Source of the DNA: JAPHTQ01 sp046484535
GTDB lineage: Bacteria > Pseudomonadota > Gammaproteobacteria > Thiohalomonadales > Thiohalomonadaceae
NCBI GenBank assembly: GCA_046484535.1
Contig: JAWOIT010000072.1
Span: 1 to 7,714, forward strand
DNA length: 7,714 bases
Direction of reading: 5' to 3'
Both the position numbers and the translations under genes were made by a program. Each line of letters begins with the position of its first letter. Positions within the stretch are counted from its first letter, which is position 1. Shown here one piece after another: positions 1-5,529 of this stretch. A model generated the notes under the pieces. That model was not told the DNA's origin. It did no database searches and was given only the letters and a program-made list of their open reading frames with translations.

Positions 1-722
1 CGCACCAACGCATCCATGAAACGCTCCTGCAAGGCATCAGGAAGTGGTTTCAGGCTTTCATTACTCAAAGCCACCAGCGCCTGTACATCTCTCATAAGCC
101 AGGCATTGGTCATATCCTCCATAAGCCCCGGTAATTCCGGTTGTTCCAGTAGCGCCTGCTCGAGCAGCCTCTCATGATCCTCCAGCGACAACTGCCTAAA
201 AGCCGCCAGCTGCTCGTCCACGCTCTCCAGTCCTCTAACGGACTTATTCTCCTCCAGGGCGCGGTCGTAGAGTATCTTGTCAATAAATTGTCCCGTTTCG
301 GGCTGTGGCATGCTAAGTATCATCAGCGCCGCCCACGGGCGGAGCCTTGAGGTAATCTCCTCCGGATAGCCTCGTTCGGACATTGCCGAAACCGTGTCCC
401 GATAAACCTCGGTGGAAATATAGTCGGACAACTGCTCTGTCGGCGGCAGCAGGATGGCTTCGGCCATTTTTTGCTGCGTTTCCGCTGTTAACTCCATTTC
501 CAGCACTACTGTCTCAGCGCTGCCAAATGCCTGCGCCACAGGCTCGGGCAGCCGGGTCACCCGCAGATCTTCGGAGTGAATCGTGCCGAACAGGTGGCTG
601 ACAGCGCCCTGCTCGGTCTCCACACGCCACAATAATGCATCCTCCGCCTGCAGGGCGCTTGACAGCAACGCCGAAAACAGCAGCGCGAAAAACTGAAACG
701 ATATGCGGGATTTTTTTACCAT
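1..722 (-). CDS. TraB/GumN-family secreted protein, C-terminus beyond left edge
   Basis: About 240 residues are visible before the gene leaves the window; the frame is open throughout. Residues 1-26 form a signal peptide (basic MVKK, hydrophobic core, cleavage after LQA), so the product is exported. The mature part starts with a strand-like segment and the family signature LFGTIHS (GxxH at 46-49), then VVLEME (Glu75), the pair of conserved residues seen in TraB/PrgY/GumN/TIKI proteins. The family is proposed to be metal-dependent hydrolases or proteases, but bacterial members have no settled function. Family members are usually near 290 residues, so roughly 50 residues are missing. The start is fixed by a strong AGGAGG at 728-733 and the signal peptide beginning right after it. 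It is divergent from rnt with only 52 bases between the start codons. Assignment to the family is firm; the biochemical role is unknown. Confidence 0.85.
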   Translation of the reverse strand, partial: MVKKSRISFQFFALLFSALLSSALQAEDALLWRVETEQGAVSHLFGTIHSEDLRVTRLPEPVAQAFGSAETVVLEMELTAETQQKMAEAILLPPTEQLSDYISTEVYRDTVSAMSERGYPEEITSRLRPWAALMILSMPQPETGQFIDKILYDRALEENKSVRGLESVDEQLAAFRQLSLEDHERLLEQALLEQPELPGLMEDMTNAWLMRDVQALVALSNESLKPLPDALQERFMDALV

Positions 723-747
723 CTGCTCCTCCTGCCTTAGAAAAAAC

Positions 748-774
748 GGTGGCGATCCGGTAAGCTCTGCCACC
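748..774 (+). promoter_or_regulatory. Hairpin directly before the rnt start codon
   Basis: GGTGGC (748-753) and GCCACC (769-774) are perfect 6-base complements with a 15-base loop, and the ATG of rnt follows immediately. The loop contains only a weak purine run (GGTAAG). In the mRNA this stem would occupy the ribosome landing site, so it could limit translation. The structure is seen; the regulatory role is inferred. Confidence 0.35.
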
Positions 775-1419
775 ATGTCAGAGCAAAGCATATACCAAAT
801 CGCCGACCGTTTTCGTGGTTTTCTTCCGGTTGTCGTCGATGTCGAGACCGCCGGATTCAATTCCGAAACGGATGCACTCCTGGAGATTGCAGCAGTCACC
901 GTACGCATGGACGATGACGGCAAACTCTACCGTCATGAGTGTTACGCCTGCCATGTGGAGCCGTTTCCCGGCGCCAACCTGGACAAACGCGCGCTGGACT
1001 TTACCGGTATCGACCCCTTTAACCCCTTTCGCATGGCCAAACCTGAGGGCAAGGCCCTTGAGCAGGTATTCACACCTATTCGCGAGGAGGTGAAGGCCCG
1101 GGGCTGCACCCGCGCCATCCTGGTCGGCCACAATCCCTTCTTCGATCTGGGCTTCCTCAAGGCGGCGGTGGAACGAACCGGCAACAAAAAAAACCCGTTT
1201 CACAGCTTCAGCACCTTCGATACCGCCACCCTCGGCGGGTTGGCCTACGGACAGACCGTCCTGGCCAAAGCGGCCCGGGCGGCCGGTATCGAGTGGGACA
1301 ACAGCCAGGCCCACTCGGCGATCTATGATGCCGAACGTACCGCCGACCTCTTCTGCGCCATCGTCAACCTGTGGCACAAGATGGGCGGCTGCCCCATGGC
1401 GATGCAGCAGGAGGATTAA
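775..1419 (+). CDS. rnt: Ribonuclease T (3'-5' exoribonuclease)
   Basis: A 214-residue DEDDh-family exonuclease, close to the 215 residues of E. coli RNase T. It trims the 3' ends of tRNA (including CCA end turnover) and other stable RNAs in the cytoplasm, and works as a dimer. All five catalytic residues are visible: Asp22 and Glu24 in VVDVETAG, Asp124 in HNPFFDLGF, His180 and Asp185 in QAHSAIYDAERTA. The segments RFRGF near residue 14, ALLEIAA at 34, HVEPF at 60 and NPFHSFSTFDTA at 140 match E. coli closely. The frame is open upstream to 703, but the extra 24 residues are not RNase T-like, so the ATG at 775 is chosen. There is no good Shine-Dalgarno sequence; instead a small hairpin ends at the base before the start codon. 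It converges with the cytochrome operon across a 28-base gap. Confidence 0.97.
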   Translation: MSEQSIYQIADRFRGFLPVVVDVETAGFNSETDALLEIAAVTVRMDDDGKLYRHECYACHVEPFPGANLDKRALDFTGIDPFNPFRMAKPEGKALEQVFTPIREEVKARGCTRAILVGHNPFFDLGFLKAAVERTGNKKNPFHSFSTFDTATLGGLAYGQTVLAKAARAAGIEWDNSQAHSAIYDAERTADLFCAIVNLWHKMGGCPMAMQQED

Positions 1420-1430
1420 ACCTGCCCCAG

Positions 1431-1447
1431 GCGGGCATAACGCCCGC
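1431..1447. terminator. Short hairpin between convergent rnt and dhc
   Basis: GCGGGC (1431-1436), five-base loop ATAAC, GCCCGC (1442-1447). It lies in the 28-base gap between the stop codons of rnt (plus) and the dihaem cytochrome gene (minus), where a shared terminator would be expected. No T-tract follows on either strand, so if it terminates transcription it is not a classical intrinsic terminator; it may only protect the 3' ends. Confidence 0.45.
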
Positions 1448-1996
1448 TCAGTCATCCTCCCAGCGGCCGATGCCCGGAATACGGATCTCTCGCTCGGCAA
1501 AGGAGCCCGTATCCGCCCGGGTGTGACAGGCCATGCAGTTGCTCAAACTGCGCACATCCGGATTGTTCAGAATCAGCCGCTCCGGGATCTCGCCATGCTT
1601 GTAGCGGATATAGGGGGTTTCGGTTATGCGCAGCGGGGTGGTGCCGTCCAGTGAGCGCATGATCTTTGCCGATCGCTTGTAGCCTTCCACTTGGTCCGCA
1701 GCATTGCTCAACAGGTAATCAGTCAGTTCCGTGCGGGTCTGCTCAAACAACTCGGCGTTTTCCCCGAAGTGACTGTCCAGACTCCCCATCAGCCTTTTCC
1801 AGGATGCGGCAGGCAACAGACCGGGCTGGTAGGCAAAATGGCAGCTGCCGCACTCACTTTGGTAAAGCTCGTTTTTCACCGGCGCCACATCCGGCGCCCG
1901 GCGTGACCAGCCCCAGTCGTCATCATCGGCCGTCACAACGCCGCCGACAAGCAGACCGACGGCCATGGCCGGCAGCGAAAGTCGTTGCAGTTTCAT
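1448..1996 (-). CDS. dhc: Periplasmic dihaem cytochrome c (DHC family)
   Basis: A 182-residue exported dihaem cytochrome c. Residues 1-23 form a signal peptide ending in VVTA. The mature chain starts with an acidic run DDDDWGW. Two haem-binding motifs are present, CGSCH (49-53) and CMACH (154-158), with the family-typical stretches FAYQPGLLPAASW after the first haem and TPLRITETPY (120-129) between the two. These match the DHC family known from Rhodobacter sphaeroides, where DHC donates electrons to SHP. It is the last gene of the operon, 129 bases after the SHP gene. The start at 1996 is preferred over ATG at 2002 because the AGGAGG-type site lies about 8 bases from the former and only about 2 from the latter. 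The same domain recurs as the C-terminal half of the upstream fusion gene, so the operon holds two diverged DHC copies. Electron transfer is well supported; the partners are inferred from neighbours. Confidence 0.92.
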   Translation of the reverse strand: MKLQRLSLPAMAVGLLVGGVVTADDDDWGWSRRAPDVAPVKNELYQSECGSCHFAYQPGLLPAASWKRLMGSLDSHFGENAELFEQTRTELTDYLLSNAADQVEGYKRSAKIMRSLDGTTPLRITETPYIRYKHGEIPERLILNNPDVRSLSNCMACHTRADTGSFAEREIRIPGIGRWEDD

Positions 1997-2042
1997 CGTC
2001 ATCTCCTCCTTAACAGGACAGAATGCTTCATTCAATTGGGAT

Positions 2043-2105
2043 GGTGCGCTGAAACAAGAGGCAAAGGCTTTGGGGGCAGCGTTTGTAACGACGCATCAGC
2101 GCACC
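2043..2105 (-). repeat. Inverted repeat in the shp-dhc intercistronic gap
   Basis: Perfect 9-base arms GGTGCGCTG (2043-2051) and CAGCGCACC (2097-2105) enclose 45 bases. The pair fills most of the 129-base space between the SHP stop and the DHC start, the longest gap inside the operon. In the transcript it could form a long stem-loop that stabilises one cistron or partly attenuates read-through. There is no T-tract, so it is not a classical terminator. The arms are seen; the function is inferred. Confidence 0.4.
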
Positions 2106-2125
2106 GGAACAGGTTTGAGAAGTGT

Positions 2126-2533
2126 TTAGAGCTTACGCAGGTAGCTGAGGATGTCCCCCTTCTCCCGGGCCGTACACTCACGTCCCACAGTCCATTTGCA
2201 GTTACGCATGAACCACTTTTCGATCTCACGGACCTCTGTCAGGCGCTTGGGGTTGACCGAGGGAGCCAACGGCTCGATCGCCTTGCCGGTGCGGGCATGT
2301 TTGCCCGCCACACGGGGGTTATCGGTGTGACAGGTAGCGCAGCTGCGAGGCTTATCGGCCTTGGCATGCGTAAATTTCCGCGTCCACATCGCCTTGCCCC
2401 GCTCGGCATCGAAAGGGCCCGCCCCTTCCGCCTCATAGGCGTCCAGGCGCTCGTCCACCACATCGGCGGCGGTTACCGGACCGGCAGCCAAAATCGCCAG
2501 TCCGAGGGGGAGAAGTGCAAGTGAGTTTTTCAT
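2126..2533 (-). CDS. shp: SHP-type monohaem cytochrome c (DUF1924 family)
   Basis: A 135-residue secreted class I-like cytochrome c of the Sphaeroides haem protein family. Residues 1-23 are a signal peptide (GPVTAA). FDAERGKAMW (41-50) precedes the haem motif CATCH (65-69), then TGKAIEPLAPSVNPKR (82-97) and EKWFMRNC (105-112). Asn111 sits 42 residues after the haem His, close to the spacing of the Asn axial ligand in R. sphaeroides SHP. Cys112 and Cys120 are placed like its disulphide pair. In SHP the Asn leaves the iron on reduction so that O2 or NO can bind, making it a candidate terminal ligand-binding component rather than a plain carrier. The start is supported by AGGAG at 2541-2545. It lies 24 bases after the b561-DHC fusion gene in the same operon. 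The family call is strong; the physiological substrate is not known. Confidence 0.92.
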   Translation of the reverse strand: MKNSLALLPLGLAILAAGPVTAADVVDERLDAYEAEGAGPFDAERGKAMWTRKFTHAKADKPRSCATCHTDNPRVAGKHARTGKAIEPLAPSVNPKRLTEVREIEKWFMRNCKWTVGRECTAREKGDILSYLRKL

Positions 2534-2557
2534 CGTGGTACTCCTAAACTATCCAGA

Positions 2558-3664
2558 TTATTCCGGCAGGCGCATGGCGCCGTTCATGAAGCCGCCTGAC
2601 TTCGCATCCCTGTGGCAGGCGGCACAGTTGAACTTTCCGTTTACCGAAGGCTGTCTCCAGACAGCCGCATCGATATCACGGTGTACCCTTTTCCAGTAGG
2701 GGGTATCGGTGATGCGTAGCGGTGTTTCATCGGCAGGCAGTGAACGCAGGGTACGCCAACCGGCTTCGCGCTCAATCTGCCCCGCGCTGTTAAAGGACGC
2801 ATAATCACGCAGGGTGGAGACAGTCTTCGGCGCCAGGAACAGATCCTCACCGAAATGTTCCGACTGCTCATCAAGCATCCGCTGCCAGGAGCGGGCCGGC
2901 AGCAGGCTTGGGTGGTAGGCCATGTGGCATTCACTGCAGGCCTCCTGCCACTTCTCATTCAGCGTAAGCTCGGCACCGACAAACGGCAGGTGAGGCTGCT
3001 CTTCGCCGGCTGCCAGGTAGGGGTAAAACCAGGCCATGGCGAATACCGCCACACTCAGCATCACCCCCCAGCCCGTTGTGGTGGCGTTGCGCGGCTCCGC
3101 CTCCCCGGGCTCTGCCTGTTTCAGCCCGGTCACCATGGCCCGGGGCAGGTTCTGCCTTTGCAGCACGCTCTCCAAAACCACCGCGGCGAGGTGCAGCAGA
3201 ACGATACCCAGTAAGGCCCAGGCCAACCCGTCATGCCAGGCATGTACCGCTACCCCTTGGGCGACGGTAAAGACACCCGCCAGCAGACCGAAGCCCTCTT
3301 CCCCGCCCAGCACCACCAGGCCGGTCAACCCAAGGGCAAACACCATTCCCAGCATCAGCAGGATCGCCAGAGCACCGGCCGGGTTGTGGCCCGGTTCCTG
3401 CCGGTGCTCATGCGAAAACAGGTTTCGTATGTGGGAGAGCACCGACGCCGGGCCACGCACAAACTGGCTAAATCGGGCGTAACGTCCACCCATCACACCC
3501 CACACCAGGCGAAACAGCACCAGTCCAAAGGCCAAATAACCGGCAAAGAGGTGCAGGTCGGTGTAGCGCGGGTCAGCACCGCTTACCCACGCCGTGGCAC
3601 AGGCAGCGGCGAACAGCCAGTGGAAGAGCCGCGTCGGCAGGTCCCAGATGCGCACCCTTGTCAC
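2558..3664 (-). CDS. Cytochrome b561 - dihaem cytochrome c fusion protein
   Basis: A 368-residue fusion. Residues 1-180 are a four-helix cytochrome b561 (helices near 11-28, 36-57, 97-120, 146-165) with candidate b-haem ligands His15, His38, His141 or His144, and His158. A fifth hydrophobic segment (about 199-218) would carry the chain back across the membrane. Residues 228-368 form a DHC domain in the periplasm with CSECH (243-247), CAACH (347-351) and the family stretch ETPLRITDTPY (313-323). The protein should therefore move electrons from quinol through b haems directly to two covalently attached c haems. It starts at GTG 3664, with AGGAG lying in the last codons of the preceding gene, which suggests translational coupling. 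Its b561 half ends NLPRAMVTG, the same end motif as the upstream b561, pointing to tandem duplication. Domain content is clear; the electron path is inferred. Confidence 0.93.
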   Translation of the reverse strand: MTRVRIWDLPTRLFHWLFAAACATAWVSGADPRYTDLHLFAGYLAFGLVLFRLVWGVMGGRYARFSQFVRGPASVLSHIRNLFSHEHRQEPGHNPAGALAILLMLGMVFALGLTGLVVLGGEEGFGLLAGVFTVAQGVAVHAWHDGLAWALLGIVLLHLAAVVLESVLQRQNLPRAMVTGLKQAEPGEAEPRNATTTGWGVMLSVAVFAMAWFYPYLAAGEEQPHLPFVGAELTLNEKWQEACSECHMAYHPSLLPARSWQRMLDEQSEHFGEDLFLAPKTVSTLRDYASFNSAGQIEREAGWRTLRSLPADETPLRITDTPYWKRVHRDIDAAVWRQPSVNGKFNCAACHRDAKSGGFMNGAMRLPE

Positions 3665-3676
3665 CGGATTACTCCT
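3665..3676 (-). promoter_or_regulatory. Coupled ribosome binding site and GTG start of the fusion gene
   Basis: AGGAG (3672-3676, minus) is made of the last coding bases of the upstream b561 gene. Its TAA stop (3669-3671) falls in the 7-base spacer to the GTG start at 3664. Stop and start are four bases apart, so ribosomes finishing the first b561 can restart on the fusion, favouring balanced amounts of the two membrane proteins. Confidence 0.75.
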
Positions 3677-4292
3677 GGTGCTTTTTCCCGGTCACCATCG
3701 CGCGGGGCAGGTTCTCGCCATGGGCAAAACTGCTCACCGCCACGCCGGCAATGTGCAGGAACACCAGCAGCAGGGTGAAGTTGGCGAAGAACTCATGCAG
3801 TTCCTCCCACAGCTCTTCGCCCTCCTCGTCGTGTTCTTCGCCATAGTCATCATCATCGGCCACAGCAGTGCTGATAGGACTGATGTTTTGTATTTCCACC
3901 CGGGCAAAGGGACCGGCATTCTCCTCCACCGCATAGTGTTTCATGCCGGTTAGAGTGGTTCCGGCCAGGGCGATGAGCAGTGCCATCACCATCGCACCAC
4001 CTGCCGGGTTATGACCAAGATAGCGCTTGGCGCGAAATGTCAGCATATCCTTGAGGTAACCGAGCGTTGTCGCCGGGCTAAAGACGAAGTCGCGAAAACG
4101 TGCGTGCTTTGTACCGACAAAACCCCAGATAATGCGAAAGACGACCAACCCGGCAACGGTGTAACCGGCCGGCACATGGACAGCCATCCACTCATCTTCC
4201 GTTAGATAGGCGACAGCGAAGGCCGCGACCAGTGACCAGTGAAAGATCCGCACCAGCGAGTCCCACACTTTGATTTCGGTATCTGTACTCAT
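3669..4292 (-). CDS. Membrane cytochrome b561 (Ni-hydrogenase cytochrome b type)
   Basis: A 207-residue four-helix b-type cytochrome, first gene of the operon. It starts with IKVWDSLVRIFHW (7-19), the usual opening of this family; helices lie near 16-31, 41-58, 98-117 and 167-190. Likely haem ligands include His18, His39, His166 and His180. GHNPAGGAM (93-101) before helix 3 is also family-typical. The loop between helices 3 and 4 (about 118-165) is long and carries a strongly acidic segment, 146-167, with ADDDDYGEEHDEEGEE. With the N-terminus inside, this loop faces the periplasm, where the partner cytochromes are. The start at ATG 4292 follows GGTGA; the frame also opens at TTG 4313, but family similarity begins after 4292. 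It probably acts as the quinol-side electron donor for DHC and SHP; its pairing with the fusion protein is unknown. Confidence 0.92.
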   Translation of the reverse strand: MSTDTEIKVWDSLVRIFHWSLVAAFAVAYLTEDEWMAVHVPAGYTVAGLVVFRIIWGFVGTKHARFRDFVFSPATTLGYLKDMLTFRAKRYLGHNPAGGAMVMALLIALAGTTLTGMKHYAVEENAGPFARVEIQNISPISTAVADDDDYGEEHDEEGEELWEELHEFFANFTLLLVFLHIAGVAVSSFAHGENLPRAMVTGKKHQE

Positions 4293-4313
4293 TGCATTCA
4301 CCCGTTGTATCAA

Positions 4314-4342
4314 ATGACATATTCATTACGTTAACGGGTCAA
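4314..4342 (-). promoter_or_regulatory. Candidate sigma70 promoter of the cytochrome operon
   Basis: On the minus strand TTGACC (4342-4337, 5 of 6 to consensus) and TGTCAT (4319-4314, 4 of 6) are separated by 17 bases. They end 21 bases before the b561 ATG at 4292. A small palindrome CGTTAACG (4329-4336) lies in the spacer and could be an operator half-structure. This is a match by eye only. Confidence 0.35.
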
Positions 4343-4484
4343 GATGAAGAGAGGCTTAACACCCTTTCTGTTGTCGGCACACATTGCCACTGCATCCCCT
4401 TGCAACACATTATTATCAGCCACCAAATGCGAACATCATCACACTTACCCAATAACCATAAGAAAAAAGATGACACTCATCACA

Positions 4485-4512
4485 TTAACATTGTCTGCCT
4501 GTGCTTTATGCT
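4485..4512 (+). promoter_or_regulatory. Candidate sigma70 promoter of the acidic lipoprotein gene
   Basis: TTAACA (4485-4490, 5 of 6) and TATGCT (4507-4512, 4 of 6) have a 16-base spacer and lie about 47 bases before the ATG at 4560. An alternative -10, TATAAC (4522-4527), lacks a convincing -35. The whole 4293-4559 gap is AT-richer than the flanking genes, as expected for a divergent regulatory region. Confidence 0.35.
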
Positions 4513-4559
4513 GTGATTGCTTATAACAATTTGCCAACAATCAATAAGAGACTTTCAGC

Positions 4560-4871
4560 ATGAAAAACGCACCCAGTAAGAAATTCTTCCATCTCATCCT
4601 GCTTCCACTGCTTGCTCTCGGGCTTGCCGCATGCGGCAACGACGATGCGGCGAACAGCGGCGATGAGACCGCTGCCAAAAGCGGCATGGAGAGTACAGAA
4701 AACGCTATGGAGAATGCGCAAGAGGCTGTGGACGAGGCGGCAGAGGAAACCGTCGAAGGAGCCGAAGAGACCATGGATGCCGCTGAAGAGGCCATGGACA
4801 GCACCGAGGAAGCTACTGATGACGCCATGGAAGATGCAACCGGTGACGACAGTGAGCAGCCTGCCGAATAA
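4560..4871 (+). CDS. Small, highly acidic Ala/Glu-rich lipoprotein
   Basis: A 103-residue protein of unknown function. Residues 1-24 are a lipoprotein signal peptide (basic KK, hydrophobic HLILLPLLALG) ending in the lipobox LAAC, with Cys25 as the lipidated residue. Gly at +2 is compatible with outer membrane sorting. The mature 79 residues consist almost only of Ala, Glu, Asp, Met, Thr and Ser. They are arranged in loose repeats such as EEAVD/EEAMD every 7-11 residues from about residue 43 to 95, which suggests a long, strongly negative amphipathic helix, possibly coiled coil, or a disordered tether. Purine-rich AAGAGA at 4545-4550 is the likely ribosome site. It is divergent from the cytochrome operon and ends before a shared terminator. 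Its acidic character resembles the acidic runs in the neighbouring b561 and DHC, but a functional link is only a suggestion. Confidence 0.85.
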   Translation: MKNAPSKKFFHLILLPLLALGLAACGNDDAANSGDETAAKSGMESTENAMENAQEAVDEAAEETVEGAEETMDAAEEAMDSTEEATDDAMEDATGDDSEQPAE

Positions 4872-4917
4872 ACCACATTAGCACCGGTGCAACCGCGGTT
4901 GCATCGGGACTAAACAT

Positions 4918-4951
4918 AAAAAAGCCGGCCATTAAATTGGCCGGCTTTTTT
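4918..4951. terminator. Bidirectional intrinsic terminator between lipoprotein gene and grxD
   Basis: AAAAAAGCCGGCCA (4918-4931), loop TTAAAT, TGGCCGGCTTTTTT (4938-4951): perfect 14-base arms with an A-tract on one side and a T-tract on the other. It can therefore stop transcription from the lipoprotein gene (plus) and from grxD (minus). Its location between two convergent genes fits. Confidence 0.93.
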
Positions 4952-4969
4952 GCTGTTTGGGAAAGACTG

Positions 4970-5308
4970 TTACCCTTCACCCTCGCTGTCTTTTTTTCCC
5001 GCAGCGGCCTGAAGCAGCGGCTGTAGCTCACCCTTCTGATACATCTCCATCACGATGTCATGACCACCGATCAGCTCACCATTGACATAGATCTGCGGGA
5101 AGGTCGGCCAGTTCTGGTAACGGGGCAGGTTCTCGAAGATCTCCGGGGCGGCCAGAACATTGACGTAGGCAAACTCCACGCCGCAGGACTGCATCGCCTG
5201 GGCGGTGCGGCTGGAGAAACCGCACATCGGCATCTGCGGGGTGCCTTTCATATAGATGACGATGGGGTTGTTCTTTACCTGCTCGTCAATGCGCTCTAGT
5301 ACATCCAT
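4970..5308 (-). CDS. grxD: Monothiol glutaredoxin, Grx4/GrxD type
   Basis: A 112-residue CGFS-type glutaredoxin (E. coli GrxD has 115). It binds glutathione and a bridging [2Fe-2S] cluster as a dimer, and serves in iron-sulphur cluster trafficking in the cytoplasm, often with BolA proteins. Visible features are the N-terminal helix, IVIYMKGTPQMPMCGFS with Lys21 and the active Cys29 (CGFS 29-32), the WPTFPQIYVNGELIGG segment with cis-Pro71, and GGHDIV (81-86). The short C-terminal tail is charged. The start at 5308 is preceded by AGAGG about 6 bases away. It is monocistronic here: a terminator follows and the upstream gene is divergent. Nothing unusual in the protein. Confidence 0.97.
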   Translation of the reverse strand: MDVLERIDEQVKNNPIVIYMKGTPQMPMCGFSSRTAQAMQSCGVEFAYVNVLAAPEIFENLPRYQNWPTFPQIYVNGELIGGHDIVMEMYQKGELQPLLQAAAGKKDSEGEG

Positions 5309-5361
5309 AGTGAACCTCTCGTGCTGGAATATTAAAGTCTGGAAAATTATCAGTCCCTATT

Positions 5362-5380
5362 AGATGGTGTCGTCCCATCT
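5362..5380. repeat. Small dyad in the grxD-ompA divergent region
   Basis: AGATGG, seven-base spacer TGTCGTC, CCATCT: perfect 6-base arms. It lies about 55 bases upstream of grxD in a 221-base non-coding gap. It could be a repressor or activator site for either divergent gene, or chance. No known regulator consensus was recognised. Confidence 0.3.
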
Positions 5381-5454
5381 GTTCTCAAGGGGTAGCAACG
5401 CATCCGAGGGGGAAAACACGCACACCAATAGGTAATCTTAGACCATACCCCCCC

Positions 5455-5473
5455 GCTTGCCTTCCACGCAAGC
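5455..5473. repeat. Second small dyad, upstream of the OmpA-family gene
   Basis: GCTTGC, seven-base spacer CTTCCAC, GCAAGC: perfect 6-base arms, the same 6-7-6 geometry as the dyad at 5362-5380 but a different sequence. It ends 56 bases before the ATG at 5530 and so may sit in the promoter or 5' leader of that gene. The function is not known. Confidence 0.3.
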
Positions 5474-5529
5474 TGTCCTACGCTTTGTACATTGTTGCAG
5501 TTAAACGCTCACAACAAGAGGGCAGTCCA

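Noticed and set aside
383..601. Plus-strand frame inside the left-edge gene
   Set aside because: It is the antisense of the TraB/GumN gene, which has a signal peptide, strong ribosome site and family motifs.
778..1500. Minus-strand open frame of 240 codons opposite rnt
   Set aside because: Antisense of a gene with all catalytic RNase T residues; it also overlaps the DHC gene end.
4293..4342. FNR/Anr box upstream of the cytochrome operon
   Set aside because: Only half-sites such as TTGAT and TTGAC are seen; the opposite half does not match ATCAA at the required spacing.
5330..5365. IscR type 1 site upstream of grxD
   Set aside because: ATAGGGACT and a later AGACT give a partial likeness, but the spacing is off by one and several fixed positions fail.
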